Below, one piece after another: positions 23,301 through 35,300 of a stretch of DNA of 64,000 nt (position 1 is its first letter; every line of letters starts with the position of its first letter). This stretch comes from Okapia johnstoni (taxonomy: Eukaryota; Chordata; Mammalia; Artiodactyla; Giraffidae), in NCBI GenBank assembly GCA_024291935.2, contig CM044316.1, positions 5,634,501 through 5,698,500 of the forward strand. The letters run 5' to 3'. The notes under the pieces were generated by a model. The model had not been told where the DNA came from. It searched no databases and saw only the letters and a list, made by a program, of their open reading frames with translations. A program made the translations under genes and the position numbers.

Positions 23301-26300
23301 AGTCAGAAATAGTGAGCTGTGATCTGTGTGTGCCTTTCCACAGTACACACACACACTGAACAAGGAAAGATGAATTCTGCTGTGGTCATGGAAATGTGAC
23401 ACCCAGCAGTTTGTCTGTCCTCCTTGGCCTTGTGAAACCTCCCCATAGATCAAAGTTGCAGGATGCACAGGACATTGGCAACAGGAATACATGGGACATC
23501 CACCCTGGAGCTGAGCAAACCCAGTCTCAGTCTTGTGTGAACTGTGTGACCTTAGCCCAGATGCTCAACTTTTCTGAACCTGTTTCCTTACCACCCATCC
23601 CTCTCAAGACCAGGATCTAGGAGGCAGTGGGATAAGGGTGTAGGCATGCTCATTACAATGCCAGGTACCCATTGGGATGGATGCCTTGTTAGCACCACTC
23701 CCTAAATACTTAGGGCTTCCCTCATAGCTCAGTCAGTAAAGAATCTGCCTGCAGTTCAGAAGACCCGAGTTTGATTCCTGGGTTGGGAAGATCTCCTGGA
23801 GAAGGAAATGGCAACCCACTCCAGTATTCTTGCCTGGAGAATCTCATGGATAGAGGAGCCTGGCAGGCTACAGTCCATGGAGTTGCAAGAGTTGGATATG
23901 ACTTAGCAACTAAACCACCACCACTACCTAAATACTTGGGTGGGAAGTCCAGGATCCAGTCCAACTTCCTTTAAACTCAGGGTCTGTTATAGATAGGTTC
24001 CTGTGCATCCAATGTACATTCATTCATTTATTCGTTTGTTCATTCAAGTGTTTAATATTTGCCAGGCTATTGTTCTAGTTCCAAGGGAACAAGGAAGGCA
24101 CGGTCCCTGCTTCCAAGAGAGACCCTTCATGAGATGTAATAGTTAGCTACTGCTGTGTAACAAGTTACCTCCAAAACATAGCCATTTAAAACAACAAATA
24201 TTTATTGTCTCAGTTTTGTGGGTCAAGAATTCAGGCGTGGATTAGCTGGCATTGCTGGCTCATGATCCCTTCTAAGGTTGCAGTCATGGTATTGGCTGAG
24301 GCTGTCATCATCGAAAGGCTTGACTAGTGCTGGACCATTTGTTTTCAAGTTGGTTCTCTCCCATGGCTGTTGACAGGAGGCCTGAGTTTTTCACTGAAGA
24401 CCATTCCATAGGGCTGCTTGCATGTCCTTGCAACATGGCAGCTGACCTCCCCTGGAAAAAAAATCAAAGAGAGAAAGTAAGGAGGGTGCCACATGCCTTT
24501 TATCATCTGGTTTCCTGAGTCATACTGTCACCCCCACCACATTCTAGTCTTTAGAATCCAGTCACTAGGTACAGCCTATACCAAGAAAGGGGGAATTGGG
24601 TTCCACTGCTTGAGAAGAGAAGAAGCAAGGCATTTGTGGATGTATTTTAAAGCTACTACATCAGGTATATAGTTTCTCATATCTATAAAGCAAATAAAAC
24701 TTGTTGAGGGGATAGGGTATGATGAGGTACACGATTATATGGGGTGGTCAGAAAAGGTTTTCCAAAGGAGATGAGGGACAGCTGTATGAAAATCCAAGGG
24801 GAGAGGATTCCAGGCAGTGTGAACAGCCTGTACAAAGGCCCTGAGGCAGCCCTGACAAGTTTGAGCCAGAGAAGGAGACCAGTGTAGCTGGCAGCACAGG
24901 AAAGGAGGAAAGAGGCCTGCCACAAGGAAGGAGAGGGTGGCAGGGCCAGGGTGAGCAGGAGAGGAGTTTGGATTTTGTTCCAGAGGGAGCAAGAGGGCTT
25001 GGTGCAAAGCATGGCTGTAATCTGAGTCATGCTGGGCTATGTGCATATTGAATGAATAAACTTAATTTGTTAGAACAGTTCTAGATTCAGAGAACAATTT
25101 TAGCAGATAGAATGAGTTCCCATACTTTCCATCTTCCCTAGATGCAGTTTTCCCTAGTATTAACATCTTGCATTAATGACGTACATTTGTTATAATTGAT
25201 GGACCAGTAATGTTACATTATTGTTAACTGAGGTCTATTGTTTACCTTAGGGGTCACCCTTTGTGTTGCATAGTTTATGGGTTTGGACAAATGTGCACTG
25301 TCACCTACCCACCATTAAGGTGTCACACAGAATAATTTTCTGCCCTAGAAATCCCATGGGCTCTGCATATTCATCCTTCCCTACCCCTAGTCCCTGGCCA
25401 CCACTGATCCTTTTACTAGTTCCATAGTTTTGCCTTTTCCAGAATGTCACAGAGTTGGAATCATATAGCATGCATCCTTTTTCAGATTGCTTCTTTCACT
25501 TAGGAATATGCACTTAAATTTTCTCCATGTCTTATCCTGGTTTGATAGCTCATTTCTTTTTATTACTGAATAATATTCAATTGTGTGCATGTACCACAGT
25601 TTGTTTATCCCTGTTTGTGATTTAAGATGGAAAAGTAAAAAGAACACTGTAGCAGAATGTGGGAATTTCACAATTTCCAGTGCAGGGGCAACTAAATTCC
25701 ATCTGGATCCTACAGTGTTTTAAATTTCCCTCTGGCTGCTGTGTACAGAGCTTGTGATGGGGCAGGGTTGGGCTGGTGGGGGCGGTGGGAGCCATGAGGT
25801 GCCAGACTGACACAGAGGCCGTGAGAGTATAAGGAAGAGGATGGATGTGGGGTATCTGGGAAAGAAAGTGACCAAGACAAGCTGATTCATAGGTTTGGAA
25901 TACATTTTAAGGTTAATATTTCAGATTCTGACAGTTTGCAGAAACAGAGCTTGGATTTTCTTTTTCTTTTTTTTTTTATTGTGTTAAAATTACATAACAT
26001 AAAATTTACCATTTTAACCATTTTAAATGTGCAGTTTAGTGGTATTAAATACATTCATATTGCTGTGCAGCCATCACCACCATCCATCCTCATAACTCAT
26101 TTCATCTTGTAAATATGAAACTCAATACCTATTGAAACTCAACATTCAAAAAAGTAAGAGCATGGCATACAGTCCCATCACTTCACGGCAAATAGATGGG
26201 TATACAATTGGAAACAGTGAAAAACTTTATTTTCTTGGGCTCCAAAATCATTGTAGATGGTGACTGCACCCATGAAATTAAAAGACACTTGCTCCTTGAA

Positions 26301-29300
26301 AGAAAAGCTATGACCAACCTAGACAACATATAAAAAACAGAGGCATTACTTTGCCAACAAAGGTCTGTCTAGTCAAAGCTATGGTTTTCCAGCAGTCATG
26401 TATGGATGTGAGAGTTGGACCATAAAGAAAGCTGAGCACCAAAGAACTGATGATTTTGTACTGTGGTGTTGGAGAAGACTCTATGAGAGTCCCTTGGACT
26501 GCAAGGAGATCCAACCAGTCCATCCTAAAGGAGATCAGTCTTGGGTGTTCATTGGAAGGACTAATGCTGAAGCTGAAGCTCCAATACTTTGGCCACCTGA
26601 TGTGAAGAACTGACTCACTGGAAAAGACTCTGATGCCGGGAAAGATTGAAGGCAGGAGGAGAAGGGGATGACAAAGGATGAGATGGTTGGATGGCATCAC
26701 CGACTTGATGGGCATGAATTTTGAGCCAGCTCCGGGAGTTGGTGATTGACAGGGAGGCCTGGCATGCTGCAGTCCATGGGGTCGCAAAGAGTCAGACACA
26801 ACTGAGTGACTGAACTGATACCTATTAAATGCTAATCCCCCACTCTCCCCTCCCCTCAGGCCCTGGAAGCCACTATCCTACTTTCTGTCTCTATGATTCT
26901 GGCTACTCTAAGTGTCTCATATAAATGAAATCATACAGTACCTGCCTTTTTGTGATGGGCTTATCCCACTCAGCATAATGTCCTCAGTGTTCATCCATAT
27001 TTTAGCATTTTTCAGAATTTCTTTCCTTTTCTTTCCAGGCTGAATAATGTTCTGTTGTATGGATGTACTGATATTGGCAGGTGGGAAGATCTCAGTCCTC
27101 ATCTTCTCTGGAGAAAGAATTCCACAAAGAGAGTTTGTGAAGCAGGCATAGTTTATTGGAACCACAGTATGTGCAAAGAGAACAAAGAAGCAGTTTATTT
27201 AGAGCAGAACCAAAGCAGAAATACACATCCAGAGAAGGATGCGGGCATCTTCCTTGATGGGAAGTGTGCCAGGGAAGTGATTTAAGTCGCTTACATGGGG
27301 GTAGTTGTTGCAGGCTTTTGTCTCCCTCTGGCCAGTCATGCTTCATTTCTCACATCTGTCGGGCCCTTCCCGATATGCACATGAATCTTTTAACCAAAAT
27401 GGATTCCAGTGAGGGGTTCTCTGGAAGCCTGACGGAACAGAGGTTATGGGTTAGTGCCTCCTTCCTTTATGATCCCCTAGGAGCTGTTTCATGCATGTGC
27501 AGTTAGGCAGGACTTCCTGACCTCAAGAATGAAGGATGTGATCTTCTTATCTTTTTACTCCAGCAGGGCTCAGCTTCTACCTTTGACTTTTTTCCTTGAA
27601 ATGTCAGGGGAAAACAAGCTCCAATTTACTCAATTTGACAAACTTCAACTGCTCAGCCCAGGGGCCCATCTGCATCCTACTTCATTACCACATTTTCTTG
27701 TTCATTTATCTGTCAGTGGACACTGGGTTGCTTTTATAGTTTGGCTGTTGTGAATAACACCGCTACAAGCATGGGTGTACAGCTATCTCTTTGGGACCCT
27801 GCTTTCGTTTTTTTGGGATGTATACCCAGAAGTGGAATTGCCGGATCATATGATAATTCTAGGGCTTCTCTGGTGGCTCAGTGGTAAAGAAGCTACCTAC
27901 CAGTGCAGGAGACACCAGTTTGATCCCTGGGTCGAGAAGATCCTCTGGAGAAGAAAATGGCAACCCACTCCAGTTTTCTTGCCTAGAGGAGGAGCCTGGT
28001 GGGCTGCAGTCCATGGGGTCGCGAAAGAAGCAAACATCACATAGTGGCTTGACAACAACAACAACATGATAATTCTATGTTCAATTTTATTTTAGGAATC
28101 ACCATATTGTTTTCCACAGTGGCTGTACTATTTTCCATTCCCACCAGCAGTGCACAAGGGTTCCAATTTCCCTAGATGCTCACCAATACTTGCTGTTTTC
28201 TGTTGTTTTTTGTTTTAGTTTTATAGTAGCTATTCTGATGGGTGTGAAGTAGGGGAACCACGTGATTTTGAAGAGAATGGATTACTCTTTCATCTTGAGT
28301 TAGGGCATTTGCCTTGCTGACAGTTCTGCTGTTTGTCCCTCTTGGCTCCCTGGTTTCTATCCGGTGGTTCTTCTGAGTTCATTTTTTCATTCATTCATCC
28401 CCCAGCCCCATCATCTCCCATTCAGGGTGCACTAGCTACAGTTGGGCTGGGGGATGGGGCGAACAAGGGACAGGCTGCAGAGATATGCGTGGACACAGAG
28501 GGAGGGCCTGGGGGAGTCTAGAAGCAGCCAGCTTATCCAAGAGTGGAGGTGCTAAGTGCTAGTGGAAGTGCTGGGAGGCTTCCTCTGAGAACCTTCCTCT
28601 GTGCAACCCCTGGGCTGCACACTGAGAAGACTTCTCAATGAATACTGAGAGGACAACAAATAAGACTTCATCCTGTAAAGAAAGGAAGTAGGAGCACTCT
28701 GCGTTCAGGACCTGGGTAACTGAGTGACTGAATGGGTTTGTGGGATGTTTTCAGCTGCAAACTATATAAAAATGGCTGAAAGAGGAATTCTGAACATCAG
28801 TTCACACTGCAGAGCTAAGGAGTCTCCAGGACTGGCCAGTCTGGCAGCCTGACAATGCACTTGGGCCCCTGATTCTTTCCCTTGGTCCCTGTGGACCTCC
28901 TCAGCACAGTGGCTGCTCTCCTTGTGGTAGCAAAATGGCTGCAGCTGCTCCGGGCATCACCTCATGTGCCCATTCCAAAGCCATTTGCAGACCTGGGGAC
29001 TGGAATGCTCATGGCTGTGGCTGACTAGGGCTACAGAGGGGCCCAAGTGTCCAGGGTACCTTGTTGCTGGTTTTCCCTGGGATATCTCAGCAAAACTTGG
29101 GATCTCTTGGGGAATGATTATGGAGGAGCAACAAGGAAGGTCTTTCACATATGGTGGTGGTGGGGGACTTGACAGGCTCAGAAAAAGGTGCTTCCCAGGT
29201 GGGAGGGAGTTAACAGGGAAGATAGGCTGTATCATCAGGCCCTGCTGGGTGCCCACACACTTCCATCAAGTGCTCACAACAGGGCAGACTGGGCCCTCAT

Positions 29301-32300
29301 GTCTTACAGAGAAGGAAGCAGAGTCTTGGGTGATGTGGGGAGTGTACCACAGTCCCTCAAGGGGCACATGGGAGGTGACTTTGTTTTGGGACAGCCCAGC
29401 CTGTGGCTCTCTAAGCCTGTACTCCATCCTGTTTCAGGCTCACGGCCTTTGTCCTAAAGTCCTTCGCCCAGGCTCGCAGTTTTATCTTCATTGACCCTCT
29501 GGAGCTGGAAGCCGCCAAGGACTGGATTGTCCAGCAGCAGCAGGCAGACGGCTCCTTCCCAGCAGTGGGCAGGATTCTGAACAAGGACATTCAGGTCAGC
29601 AGCCTCTCAGCCTCTTCTGGGAGCCCTGGCCTTGTGCTGCTTGCTCCCCGGGTTTGACTGAGGCCAGTGGGGTTGGGAGGCTGTCCCCTCTGGTTAGGGT
29701 GAGACCCACAAATCCTCTTACAGGGTGGGATCCACGGCACAGTCCCACTAACAGCCTACGTGGTGGCCGCGCTCTTGGAAGTGGATCCAGCCTCAGAGGT
29801 AAGTGCAGGGGGCCAGGGAGATGCTGGGCTGGAGGAGCGAGCAAGCAGTTTCCCCTTGCCAGCCAGGCTGGCCATCTTCTGGCCATCTTCAGCTTCTATT
29901 TCTTCCTTGCTGTCCTCCTTCTGTTCATTAATGGGACATTTTCATGCTTTCCAATGGTCACAGTTCTTGTGACCTAAGCACTTCTTGTGACTTTACCACT
30001 TCTTGTGACCTAAGCAGATGCATGAGAGATTCTGGCGGTAGTCATGAGGGACGTGTGTGTGTCCCTGAGTATGAGCCTTTCCAGGACTGTCCATATCCCC
30101 CAGCCCCCATTTGGATAATCATTTGAGGCTCATTCACTATCCTGGACAGTGACCTGTGGGCTGGCTTTAGGAAGCCTGATACAAAATGTTGGATGGGACT
30201 TCCCTGGCGGTCCTGTAGTTAAAGACTCCGTGCTCCCAATGCAGGGTCTTGGGTTTGATCCTTGGTTGGGAACTAAGGTCCCACATGTCGTGCAGTGCAG
30301 CCAAAAAATAAAAAAAAAATTTTAACTTATGAATGCTTTGGGGGAGAAAAGTCTAGAACCTTTGGGGACAGTTAGTACTGGACCCAGCAAGGCTTAGATG
30401 TCCCAAGGAACTCAAGGGTTGTTGTCACTTCTGTGAGGCTGTCCCAAGTGGGAGTGGCATGTCCCCTGCAGAGGGAGGTCCCAGGATAGACAGATCTCAG
30501 CCTCCAGGCTAGGGATTCCACCATTCCTCACATCTGTGCCAATTCCAAAACCTCTGATGATGAATTGTCATTTGTGGCACTTCTCAGACTTTTCCGCCTC
30601 ACAATGTAGATTTGTGACTGCTGTGACCTAAGACCCTCCGTGTCCCACATGCTTTGCCCGGAGGGCCCCTAACTTGCCGTGTGTTAAGAGGTTGAATTAG
30701 GTTGCCTGAAACCCCAGCCCCCTAAGTCAGCTCAGACTGCTGTCACAAAATACCACAGACTGGGGACTTCAACAACAGACTTTTGTTTCTTTTTAAAAAA
30801 ATTTTTATTGGAGTATAGTTGCTTTACAGTGCTGTGTTAAGATTCTACTGAACAGCAAAGTGAATCAGCTATACATATACATATGCATGTGTGCTAAGTC
30901 ACTTCAGTTGTGTCTGATTCTTTGCCACCCCATGGACTGTAGGCCACTAAGCTCCTCTGTTCATGGGATTCTCCAGGCAAGAACACTGGAGTGGGTTGCC
31001 ATGCCCTCCTCCAGGGGAATCTCCGTGACCCAGGGATCGAACCCATGTCTCCTGCATTGGCAGGTCGGTTCTTTACCACTAGCGCCAACTGGGAAACCCA
31101 CATGTACATATATCTCCTCTTTTTTGAATTTCCTTCCCCTTTAGGTCACCAGAGCGTTGAGTAGGGTTCCCTGTGCTATATAGTAGGTTCTCATAGTTAT
31201 CTATTTTATACATAGTAGTGTGTATATGTCAATCCCAACCTCCCAATTCATACCCCGTCTTCCCCCTTGGTGTCCATACATTTGTTCGCTACACTGTTTC
31301 TCTGTTTCTGCTTTGCAAATAGGTTCATTTGCACCATTTTTCTACATCCCATATATATGTGTTAACATACAGTATTTGCTTTTGTCTTTCTGACTTACCC
31401 CACTTTGTGTGACAGTCTCTAGGTAAATCCACGTGTCTGTAAATGGCACACTTTTGTTCCTTTTTAAGGCTGAGTGATATACCATTGTATATATGTCCCA
31501 CGTTTCCTTTATCCATTCCTCTATAAGTGGACATTTAGATTGTTTCTACGTCCTAGAAGACATTTATTTCTGATGGTTCTAGAGACTGGAAAGTCCAAGG
31601 TCAGTGTTCTGGTTGACTCAGTTCTTTTTTTTTTTTTTCAGTTCAGTTCTTAATGAGGGGTCTCTTCCTGACTTGTAGTCAGTCATCTTCTCTCTGTGTC
31701 TTCATGTGGCCTTTTCTTGGTGCACGACCATGAAGAGAGGTGGGATGGGGTTGAGGAGAGAGAAGGAGAGAGAGAGAGAGACCACTGTGGTCTCCCTTAT
31801 AAGCAGTCTAATTGACTATAGGGGCTCCACTCTCTTGTGTGTGTGTTAGTCCATGGAAATCTCCAGGCAAGAATCCTGGAGTGGGTATTCTTCCTGACCC
31901 AGGAATCGAACCAGGCTGTCCTGCCTTGCAGGCGGATTCTTTACCAGCTGAGCTACCAGGGAAGCTCCACTCTCTTGGTCTCATCTAAACCTAATAATCT
32001 CCCAAAGCACCAGTCCACGCCCCCTCCCACCCCCTGCCACAACCACTGGGGATTAAGGCTTCAGGATACAAATCTGTGAAGGGGACATACAGATCCAGCC
32101 CCAAGACTCCAGAATGTGATTGTATTTGCAGACAAGGCCTTTAAAGAGGTAGTCATGTTAAAACGCGGACTTTAGGGTGGGTACTGATCCAATATGACTG
32201 GCACCCTGGGAAAAGGAGGACCTTAGGACACAGAGACCCTCACAGAAGGAAGATGCTGTGAAGATACAGGGAGAAGATGGCTAGCTCCAAGCCAGGAGAG

Positions 32301-35300
32301 AGGCCTGGAGCAGATCCTCTCCTCGTGGCCCTCAGAAAGAACCGACCTTGCCAACACATTGATCTCAGACTTCCGGCCTCCAGAGCCATAAGACAAGAAA
32401 TGTCTACTTAAAAACAAACAAACAAACAGTATTTACTTATTTATTTGGCTGCACTGGCTCTTAGTTTGTGGCACACAGGACTTCAATCCTCTTTGCAGCA
32501 TTTGGGATCTTTAATTGCTGCATGCAAACTCTTAGTTGCAGCATGTGGGACCTAGTTCCCTGACCAGGGATCGAGCCCAGGCCCCCTGCATTGGGAATGT
32601 GGAATCTTAGCCACTGGATCACCAGGGAAGTCCTTAAATTCATGAATGTTTTGACTCACTCATGTTTCCATTTAACCTATACCACTGGGCAGCTTCTCTG
32701 AACTAAGGCCATCACTGGACAATGGACTTGGTTTCTGTCCTCCAGCCGCTCACACTGTGGAGCAGGAGCATGATCAGGGTTGGTGGGCTTCCTGGAGAAA
32801 GTGAAAATTGAAGTGAGGTTTGGAGGATGAGGTGGGCCTGAGCTGGGAGGTCTTAGAAGCCAGCCTGATGATAGAGTGGTATGGGGCAGGGCAGCCAGGG
32901 CTCTCCCTGTTTCCTCCTGAGTGTCTCTGAGTTGAACTGTGGTGCTCAGACTTCATTTGGAAAAAGTTGGCACCAACATATTAATAAAAGAAAGGGAAAG
33001 GGGTTTTGAAAGCTGGGGCTATAGGCAATCATGCACCAGAAGTATACAAAGTGAGGGGCTGCAAGCCATCCAGTGGTTTCCTCAGGCATGCCCCTGGGAC
33101 TTTCAGGAGGGTGGTCTGCCTGGTGAAGGCTGAGTAGCCTCCCAGGGATCCACTTCCCACCCCACCCCAACCCTACCCTGCAGGAGGAGAGGGGTGCTAT
33201 TACCAAAGCCAGATTCTTCCTGGAGTCCAGCGCATCCCTGGTTACAGACCCCTACAGCAGTGCCCTGACTGCCTACGCGCTGACCCTGCTCCGCAGCCCC
33301 GCAGCCCCTGCCGCTCTGCGAAAACTCCACAGCCTGGCCATCACCCAGGGTAGGTGCCCTTGCCCACCACCCCAGCAGGCCTCAGCAAACAGCTCATGGA
33401 CACGTGCTTGAAACTAAGGAGGCCTCCTTGGCTCACTCTGTTTTGTTTACTCGTTAATTTGTTGTTGTTGTTTAGTTGCTAAGTCGTGTCCGACTCTTTT
33501 GCTAACCCATGGGCTGTAGCCCACCAGGCTCCTCTGTCCAGGGGATTTCCCAGGCAAGACTGCTGGAGTGGCTTACCATTTCCTTCTCCAGGGGTCTTCT
33601 CCACACAGAGATTGAACCCGTATCTCTGGCATTGGGAGGCAGATTCTTTACCACTGAGCCACCAGGGAAGTCCTTGTGTGCGTGTTAGTCTCTCAGTTGT
33701 GTCTGACTCTTTGCTATCTCATGGACTGTATCCCGCCAGGCTCCTCTGTCCATGGGATTCTCCAGGCAAAAATGCTGGAGAGGGTTGCCTTTCTCTTCTC
33801 CAGGGGATCTCCTTGGCCCAGGGATCGAACCTGGGTCTCCTCCATTGCAGACTGATTCTTTACCGTCTGAACCACTAGGGAAGCCCTTACTCATTTATTA
33901 TTCATTATCGCCTCTACTAGTGACTTCATTTGATAAGATGGCTTGAGCCTGAGCACCATTTTCTTTCCTTAAGAAACAGAGGATGCTACCCCAGCCCCCA
34001 CTGGGGAGAAGAGTGCTCAGGGATCCCTGGTAGAAGATCCCCCAGGCTTCTTAGAAACCATCCCCAGGCAGGTTGCTGGGAGGCAGGGAAGGGCTGCAGC
34101 CAGACCCCACTCTGCCCGCCATTGCTGGGTGAGCCTCAGAAAGCCTCTTCCATCTGGTGGTGTCCATCTCCTCAACTACAAAATGACTCCCCATTGTGTT
34201 TAGGGAGCCCCAGTCACCGAGCTGTGACTTCTTGGAATGTCTCCAAACTCAGTCCCCTTCCCCTGCCCCCTGGCCTTCCCCAGCAGCTAAACTGGGATCA
34301 AGCTTCCATTCACCTTCTCTGCTTAAGAAGAAGAAGAAAAAAAAATTACTTAAAAAGCAAAATTCTAAAACCACCCAATTGAATGATGGTGTCAATTTAG
34401 GACTAAATGCTCAAGATCTGAGGCTGGGAGGGCTGATTTCTCTGTGGTTTGAGGGCTTTTTATACCTCACATGAGCTTAGAATCCTTGGTGTCTTTGGAA
34501 ATAGGGAGTGACTTCCTGGGCCCAAAGGGAGGATAACCCGGGCCTGCATCAGGGCCCCAGACAGAAGGGAGACCACTGATTAAGGATGTCTGCCAGGGAT
34601 GCAGAAGAGTAGCCATTGATTAGTGATGTCTGTTGGTGGTTCAGAAAAGCAGCCATGGATTGGTAATGTCTGCCAGGGCTTCCCCAGTGGGCTCAATGGT
34701 AAAGTATCTGCCTGTAGTGCCAGAGACACAGGAAATGTGGGTTCAATCCCTGGGTCAGGAAGATCCCCTGGAGGAGAACATGGCAAGCGACTCCAGTGTT
34801 CTTGCCTGGAGAATCCCATAGACAGAGGAGGCTGGCAGGCTCCATGGGGTCACAAAGAGTCGGATGTGACTGAAGAGACTGAGCAGCAGCAGCAACCAAG
34901 GGTGTAGGAGGGGTTGGATTTGACACTGTAGTTGCAGATCTGAGATGTAGCCCCAAGGCCCTTACTGTCTCCACCATCTTTCCCTGGTACCCTCTTCCAC
35001 TGGGGTCCAGCCTTGATCTGTCCTGGCCTTGCAGATGGGGTGACCCACTGGAGCTTGACAGGTTCCCGAGATGTGGACAAGGATGCGTTCCTAAGCTTCA
35101 GTGACGGGGTCTATCAGACAGGTACTGGCCACCCCACCCCCAGTGCCTGCTTTGGGCACTGGGTCCTTGGTCCCAGCTGGCCTCTTCCATTGCAGTGGTC
35201 TCGGCCGAGGTGGAAATGACAGCTTATGCCCTGCTGACCTACACTCTCCTAGGAGACGTGGCCACTGCCCTGCCTGTGGTGAAGTGGCTGTCCCAGCAGC

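Larger units (their letters stand above)
25970..28260 (-). mobile_element. L1 fragment, reverse, carrying three nested insertions
   Basis: L1 pieces at 25970-26150, 26818-27068, 27685-27862 and 28066-28260 are consecutive parts of one element, interrupted by a BovB end, a solo LTR and a Bov-tA SINE. Confidence 0.75.
21590..29437 (+). other. CPAMD8: CPAMD8 intron, 7.8 kb (longest in the window)
   Basis: Repeat-rich: LTR-like copy 2, three Bov-tA SINEs, a long BovB end, L1 fragments and a solo LTR. 22416-23710 and 28260-29430 are mostly unique; no gene seen. Confidence 0.85.
29799..33183 (+). other. CPAMD8: CPAMD8 intron, 3.4 kb
   Basis: Holds an 18-bp tandem repeat, four SINEs, a reverse L1 and a GA-rich microsatellite. 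The unique part at 32640-33183 shows no gene. Confidence 0.8.

Noticed and set aside
26308..26799. 163-codon minus-strand open frame
   Set aside because: Antisense of a BovB 3' end; the same sequence recurs at 41227 and other BovB copies.
9625..27684. A complete endogenous retrovirus between LTR-like elements
   Set aside because: No gag, pol or env-like open frames lie between them and CPAMD8 exons intervene; they are solo LTR-type remnants.
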